A DNA stretch of 64,000 bases from Methanobacteriota archaeon (GTDB lineage Archaea > Methanobacteriota > Methanobacteria > Methanobacteriales > Methanobacteriaceae): positions 1 through 64,000 of the forward strand of contig JAEYPF010000021.1 in the NCBI GenBank assembly GCA_023411115.1, in the 5' to 3' direction. Position numbers and translations under genes: made by a program. The notes beneath the pieces were generated by a model that was given only the letters and a program-made list of their open reading frames with translations, made no database searches and was not told the origin of the DNA. The stretch's first letter is position 1. Every line of letters begins with the position of its first letter. Positions 60,081 to 64,000 of this stretch are shown here, piece after piece.

Positions 60081-60722
60081 ATGAACGTACTTATTGTTTT
60101 TGCACATCCTGAAACAAATTCATTGAATGGAGTTATGAAAGACATTGCAGCTAAAACACTGCGAGATAACGGGCATGAGGTTAAAATATCCGATTTATAT
60201 GGGATGCGTTTTAAAGCAGTTCTTGATGAAAATGATTTTTCACAAAGGCAAAATAGTGAAATATTTAATCCCATGATGGAACAGATGAATGCAGTTGGAA
60301 CCGGTTCACTAACTCAGGACATTAAAGACGAAGTAGAAAAAATAAAATGGGCAGATATGATAATTTTCCAGTTTCCTGTATGGTGGACATCACCCCCAGC
60401 AATCTTAAAAGGATGGTTTGATAGAGTATTCCTGCCAGGAGTTGTTCATAACATAGCTGAAGGAAAATTATATGATACTGGCTTATTGAAGGGTAAAAAA
60501 GCAATGTTATCATTTACAACTGGTGCACCTAAAGAATTATATTCTTCTGAAGGCCCTCATGGTGATTTAAATGAAATTTTTAAATTTATAACCCACAACA
60601 TTCTTGAAGTAACCGGTCTAGAAGTGCTCCCTTCTGCAGGCATATACGGACCCGCGATGATGTCTAAAGAACACGTAAAAGAGGAACTTGAAAGATACAG
60701 AGAAGCAATAAATTCATTATAG
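60081..60722 (+). CDS. NAD(P)H quinone reductase-like flavodoxin-fold protein
   Basis: A 213-residue protein of the NQO1/KefF/MdaB group. NVLIVFAHPETNSLNG at the start binds the flavin, FQFPVWWTSPPAILKGWFDR is the typical central motif, and GAPKELYSSEGPHG lies in the active-site region. It should reduce quinones or other acceptors by two electrons. The open frame runs 54 codons further upstream (from 59919), but that part is all hairpin repeat; GAGGTG at 60069-60074 marks the true start at 60081. A tautomerase gene follows 54 bases on. Confidence 0.88.
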   Translation: MNVLIVFAHPETNSLNGVMKDIAAKTLRDNGHEVKISDLYGMRFKAVLDENDFSQRQNSEIFNPMMEQMNAVGTGSLTQDIKDEVEKIKWADMIIFQFPVWWTSPPAILKGWFDRVFLPGVVHNIAEGKLYDTGLLKGKKAMLSFTTGAPKELYSSEGPHGDLNEIFKFITHNILEVTGLEVLPSAGIYGPAMMSKEHVKEELERYREAINSL

Positions 60723-60776
60723 TTATTAAGTATTTAAAACAAATATTGTAACAGAAATTATTAAAGGAGAAATGTT

Positions 60777-60962
60777 ATGCCTGTAATTACAGTAGATGGA
60801 CCAAAATTGACAAAAGAACAAAAAGAAGAACTTGTAAAATCCTTTGCAGAAAGTGCAAGTAAAATAATGGGGTTACCAGTAGAAGCAATGGTGACCATAA
60901 TCCGTGAGGTTGAAGCAGAAAACGTGGGAGTAGGAAACATACTGCTGTGCAACAGAGTATAG
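60777..60962 (+). CDS. 4-oxalocrotonate tautomerase family protein (DmpI-like)
   Basis: A 61-residue tautomerase. After removal of Met, Pro1 ([11 protein letters not shown]) is the catalytic base. [19 protein letters not shown] and [13 protein letters not shown] follow the family pattern, with the Arg in TIIRE. Small hexameric enzymes of this type isomerise enol/keto acids; the methanogen substrate is unknown. AAGGAG site six bases before the ATG. Possibly co-transcribed with the quinone reductase upstream. Confidence 0.88.
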   Translation: MPVITVDGPKLTKEQKEELVKSFAESASKIMGLPVEAMVTIIREVEAENVGVGNILLCNRV

Positions 60963-61036
60963 TTTCTTATTATTTTATTTTTAAATAAAATTAAAAAAGC
61001 ATTTTAAAGATCCTTTTAAAGTTTGATCAAAAACAA

Positions 61037-61648
61037 CTAACGGAAATAACTACCACCAATAAACCTCTCAGTTGTTCTATTGTAAAATCTCCAGCAAAGG
61101 TAAAATGCCCCAATATTTGCTACAAGAACACCGACATTTCCAGCATCAAACAGTGCGGAAAAATTATTTAAAAAGTGTAAACCCACTGCAATTAAATAAA
61201 ACCTTACAGGTTGTCGTTTTCCAATACCATATGCAATTATTGATGTACTTGCTGCATGAAAGAAAATTCCAGGAAGTCTCAAATATACAGGCACATGAAG
61301 CACGAATACATACAATAAAAATTCTGTTATACCAAATCCAAGGCCAACCAAAAATCCCAAAATAAAAATAGACCTTTCAGTTTCTCCATGTCTATAAAAT
61401 AATGGATAAGCTTTGGCAAATTCTTCAATAAATGGAGTAAAAATAACTATTGAAAGTATAGTAGCAAAAGTAAGATGCAAAGCACCTAAAAAATTATTTG
61501 CAAATGACCCATAAAGTAGTGTTATAGGAATACTTACTACTATTCCAGAAAGCAGAAAGAAAAGTTTCTCTTCCAAATCAGGCCTATGGGGTTTAATAAG
61601 TAATTTATCAGGGTGAACATCTATTTCATCATCTCGAGCATCAGACAT
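61037..61648 (-). CDS. PrsW-like intramembrane protease
   Basis: A 203-residue membrane protein with about seven helices. The likely active-site pieces of the PrsW family are FIEEFAKAYPL, GFGITEFLLY, FHAASTSIIAYG and HFLNNF, giving two Glu and two His. Such proteases cut membrane-bound substrates; PrsW activates an anti-sigma pathway in Bacillus. The archaeal target is unknown. Start at 61648 selected by AAGGAG ten bases upstream (plus-strand 61659-61664); an upstream ATG at 61669 overlaps that site. Confidence 0.85.
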   Translation of the reverse strand: MSDARDDEIDVHPDKLLIKPHRPDLEEKLFFLLSGIVVSIPITLLYGSFANNFLGALHLTFATILSIVIFTPFIEEFAKAYPLFYRHGETERSIFILGFLVGLGFGITEFLLYVFVLHVPVYLRLPGIFFHAASTSIIAYGIGKRQPVRFYLIAVGLHFLNNFSALFDAGNVGVLVANIGAFYLCWRFYNRTTERFIGGSYFR

Positions 61649-61713
61649 ATGATAAATACTCCTTAACATAAATTAATCAATTAATTTTTAAAATAGAAAG
61701 TCAGAGTTCCATA

Positions 61714-62634
61714 CTATCCTTGATTCTCAAGGACATTTATTATATTCTCTGCATCTCCATGAGCTTCATCGTTAATAGGAACTACTTCAATTTCACGGGC
61801 TGATTTAACTCCAATATCTAGTTCTGTTGCTCTTCGGATCTGATCCAGCTCAAAAATTCGTCCTTTACTGATGCTGGTCTTTACACCATAATTTCTAAGA
61901 ATTGCAACCCCTACCGCATCTAATGCAACTCGATCTGCAGAAGCAAGAATGAGCCGGGGCTCCACAACTTCTCCCTGTTCAGGTCCCTGGGTTATAAAAG
62001 CTTTAATAGCATCCATAACTACCAAATCAACATTGTAGTGTTTGTTAATTTCAGCTATCATAAGTCTCTGGTAGGGTGATACGTGTAATTCTGCCATATA
62101 ATTATATACACCCCTAGGGATCCTTTTTGCGACTATTCCCACTGAATTTTTAAGGGATAAAGTAAAATGCCCTCCAAATCTATGTGTTTTAAGACAGCAT
62201 GTTTGAATAACCCTATCCGACTCAAGAAAGAGTTTTGGTAGATAAAATCCTTTAATCCAGTGAGTTCCGTCTTTTTCAATCTTTACCCATTCATTTTTAT
62301 CTTGTTCATCAAGTACAGTGACTTCAAAACCTAATTCATCTGATAAATCAAAGACACCCATTTTTTCAAGTACACGGCGTGTATCGCCCATTCCGCTACG
62401 CTCACCTAAAGTTAAACCAGAAATGTTAGCTTCATTTAGTTTAGATATTATGGCGTGAAGTGTATCTACGTGAGTTGAAGCTGGAAAAGGATCTGCACTG
62501 TTAAAATTAGCTTTTAATGCTACTTTATCTCCTGAAAACTCATCCAGTTTAAAATTCTCCATTAAATCATTTATTCCGGATTTTCTATCTTCAGTTTTAA
62601 CTAAAAAAACTTTACTATTCTTATTTTGAGTTAT
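61714..62634 (-). CDS. DUF362 family protein, apparently starting at AUA
   Basis: A DUF362 protein with KVALKANFNSADPFPAS, CCLKTHRFGGHFTLSLKNSVG and MDAIKAFITQGPEQG. Its role may be in redox or iron-sulfur metabolism but is unproven. The first ATG is at 62562, giving 282 residues, but the frame stays open 24 codons upstream and encodes a family-like strand (SKVFLVKTEDRKSGI). A strong GAGGGGG site (plus-strand 62642-62648) is seven bases before ATA at 62634. There is no ATG, GTG or TTG in that stretch and a TGA closes the frame just above. The start is therefore either AUA or a recently lost ATG. Confidence 0.7.
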   Translation of the reverse strand: MTQNKNSKVFLVKTEDRKSGINDLMENFKLDEFSGDKVALKANFNSADPFPASTHVDTLHAIISKLNEANISGLTLGERSGMGDTRRVLEKMGVFDLSDELGFEVTVLDEQDKNEWVKIEKDGTHWIKGFYLPKLFLESDRVIQTCCLKTHRFGGHFTLSLKNSVGIVAKRIPRGVYNYMAELHVSPYQRLMIAEINKHYNVDLVVMDAIKAFITQGPEQGEVVEPRLILASADRVALDAVGVAILRNYGVKTSISKGRIFELDQIRRATELDIGVKSAREIEVVPINDEAHGDAENIINVLENQG

Positions 62635-62862
62635 ATACGTACCCCCTCAGGTATGATACCCAATTTAAATAAGACACTTATATTATGTATCTAACGACAT
62701 ATTTTATTTTTGGTCAATTTTAAAATCAAAATAAGGGTTAAAATAATTAAATTAAAATTAAAGGAATTTTAAAATGAATTAAGCTATTTAGTTAAAAAAT
62801 ATTTATTATCAATTAAAATTGACTCAATTTAACAATTAAAATAAATAGAAAAAATAAGGAGA

Positions 62863-64000
62863 TTATTTGTTGTTTGAAGACCCTTCAGAAATTACATCCT
62901 GATCTATTTCAATGGAAGAAATTGCTGATTTTTCATTTAAAATTCCTTTCAGGAATTCACCGGTATAAGTACCACTCAGTGCAACTTCTTCAGGTGTACC
63001 TTCTGCAACAATGAGTCCTCCTTCATCTCCTCCTTCTGGACCAAGATCTAAGATATAATCTGCTGTCTTAATGACATCCAGATTATGTTCTATAACCAGA
63101 ACTGTATTTCCAGAGTCCCTTAATCTACCAAGAACGTGGAGAAGTTTTTTAATGTCTGCAAAGTGAAGTCCAGTTGTTGGCTCGTCAAGTATGTAAAGGG
63201 TTTTACCGGTACTTTGACGGCTTAGTTCTTTTGAAAGTTTTACACGCTGAGCTTCTCCTCCTGAAAGTGTTGTTGCAGGCTGTCCAAGTTTGATATAGCC
63301 AAGTCCAACATCATCAAGAGTTTTAAGTTTTTTATGTATTCGTGGAACATTTCTAAAGAAGTAAAGTGCTTCTTCAACTGTCATATCAAGTACATCTGCG
63401 ATATTTTTACCTTTGTACCTCACATCCAGAGTCTCTCTGTTGTAGCGCTTTCCTTTACACACTTCGCAGGGTACATAAACATCTGCTAAAAAGTGCATTT
63501 CAATTTTTATTATTCCATCACCACTGCAGGCTTCACATCGTCCGCCCTTCACATTGAAACTGAATCTACCCGGTTTGTAACCTCGTTTTTTAGATGCAAG
63601 TGTTTCTGAGAATATTTCCCGAATGTAGGTAAACACACCAGTGTAAGTAGCAGGGTTTGACCGGGGAGTCCTTCCTATTGGCGATTGATCGATTATAATT
63701 ACCTTATCGATGTTAGAAATTCCCTCAATTTTATCGTGTTTTCCAGTATTTATGGGTTTTCTGTTAAATTCTCCGTAAAGACCTTTATAAAGTACGTCGT
63801 TTACAAGGGTACTTTTTCCAGATCCAGAAACTCCTGTAACACATGTAAATACTCCAAGAGGTATCTTTACATCTATATTTTTAAGGTTGTTCTGTCTTGC
63901 TCCCTTTACTGTTATGAATTTCCCATTAGGACTTATACGTTCTTTTGGGATTTCTATGGTTTCACTTCGGGATAAATATCTTCCTGTTATAGAATCCTGA
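62863..64000 (-). CDS. uvrA: UvrA excinuclease subunit, C-terminal part (runs off the right edge)
   Basis: The C-terminal 379 residues of UvrA, the DNA damage-recognition ATPase of nucleotide excision repair. Visible are the second Walker A ([13 protein letters not shown]), [20 protein letters not shown], the zinc finger (CEACSGDGI and CEVCKGK), the ABC signature [13 protein letters not shown] and Walker [13 protein letters not shown]. The frame is open to the window edge, so the start lies beyond it. An ATG at 63636 inside the frame is not the start. The tail ([13 protein letters not shown]) is short and polar. Confidence 0.95.
   Translation of the reverse strand, partial: QDSITGRYLSRSETIEIPKERISPNGKFITVKGARQNNLKNIDVKIPLGVFTCVTGVSGSGKSTLVNDVLYKGLYGEFNRKPINTGKHDKIEGISNIDKVIIIDQSPIGRTPRSNPATYTGVFTYIREIFSETLASKKRGYKPGRFSFNVKGGRCEACSGDGIIKIEMHFLADVYVPCEVCKGKRYNRETLDVRYKGKNIADVLDMTVEEALYFFRNVPRIHKKLKTLDDVGLGYIKLGQPATTLSGGEAQRVKLSKELSRQSTGKTLYILDEPTTGLHFADIKKLLHVLGRLRDSGNTVLVIEHNLDVIKTADYILDLGPEGGDEGGLIVAEGTPEEVALSGTYTGEFLKGILNEKSAISSIEIDQDVISEGSSNNK

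Noticed and set aside
1..64000. tRNA, rRNA, insertion sequence or prophage
   Set aside because: No cloverleaf with a T-loop motif, no rRNA-like GC block, no transposase, integrase or terminal repeats noticed on reading both strands.

Overview
The window looks like chromosome from a mesophilic methanogen of the Methanobacteriales, most like a Methanobacterium-type genome. The reasons are AT-rich DNA with TATA-box promoters and strong GGAGG/GGTGAT Shine-Dalgarno (SD) sites, an F420H2-oxidase type flavodiiron protein, UPF0047, a MinD-like ATPase, an archaeal Lhr-core helicase beside a metallophosphoesterase, DUF169 and TusA/DsrE sulfur-relay proteins, and several soluble multi-PAS histidine kinases. 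This is inferred from gene content. There is no rRNA, tRNA, CRISPR array, prophage or intact insertion sequence.

Layout. 1-2500: the end of an unidentified protein, then a multi-PAS kinase that has lost its phospho-accepting His. 2.9-4.7 kb: UPF0047 with a small partner, a membrane protein and a 5-formyl-THF cyclo-ligase-like protein. 4.9-8.6 kb: a three-gene sulfur-relay-like operon (DUF169, TusA-TusA-DsrE fusion, four-helix membrane protein) divergent from an HTH-GAF regulator, with palindromic operators between them. 8.9-14.3 kb: methyltransferase, hydrolase, amino acid permease, thioesterase, two tandem secreted paralogues with a palindromic leader, and a UbiA prenyltransferase. 14.6-25.2 kb: membrane-linked kinase, FprA, ZIP transporter, a phosphodiesterase/metallophosphoesterase pair, and a HIT/MetX-like operon. 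25.7-37 kb: HtrA-like protease, MntP, MinD, cytosine-deaminase-like enzyme, solute-binding protein, MFS transporter, zinc-ribbon membrane protein, glutaredoxin, response regulator, Nit2-like amidase, MsrB. 37-44 kb: coiled-coil, HEAT and CrtC/AttH-like proteins, then the phosphoesterase-Lhr pair. 44-52 kb: small unknowns, a 28-residue membrane miniprotein, a GC-rich imported DUF1801 gene, nitroreductase, autoregulated PadR, a kinase, a SpoIIM-like and a NERD protein. 52.5-64 kb: a 1.24-kilo-residue six-PAS kinase, YprB-type exonuclease, response regulator, DJ-1, ExoD, quinone reductase and tautomerase, PrsW-like protease, DUF362, and the C-terminal part of UvrA.

Three themes link these genes. 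First, signalling is dense: four kinases, two response regulators and one GAF-HTH regulator, with no kinase directly beside a cognate regulator except possibly at 52.5-58.4 kb. Second, redox, sulfur and oxygen defence genes recur (FprA, MsrB, glutaredoxin, TusA/DsrE, nitroreductase, quinone reductase). Third, clusters of short hairpins, mostly with three-base loops, lie between genes at about seven places. They sometimes run into the end of a coding region or sit against a ribosome binding site. These clusters and the operator-controlled sulfur-relay operon are the best candidates for undescribed biology here.
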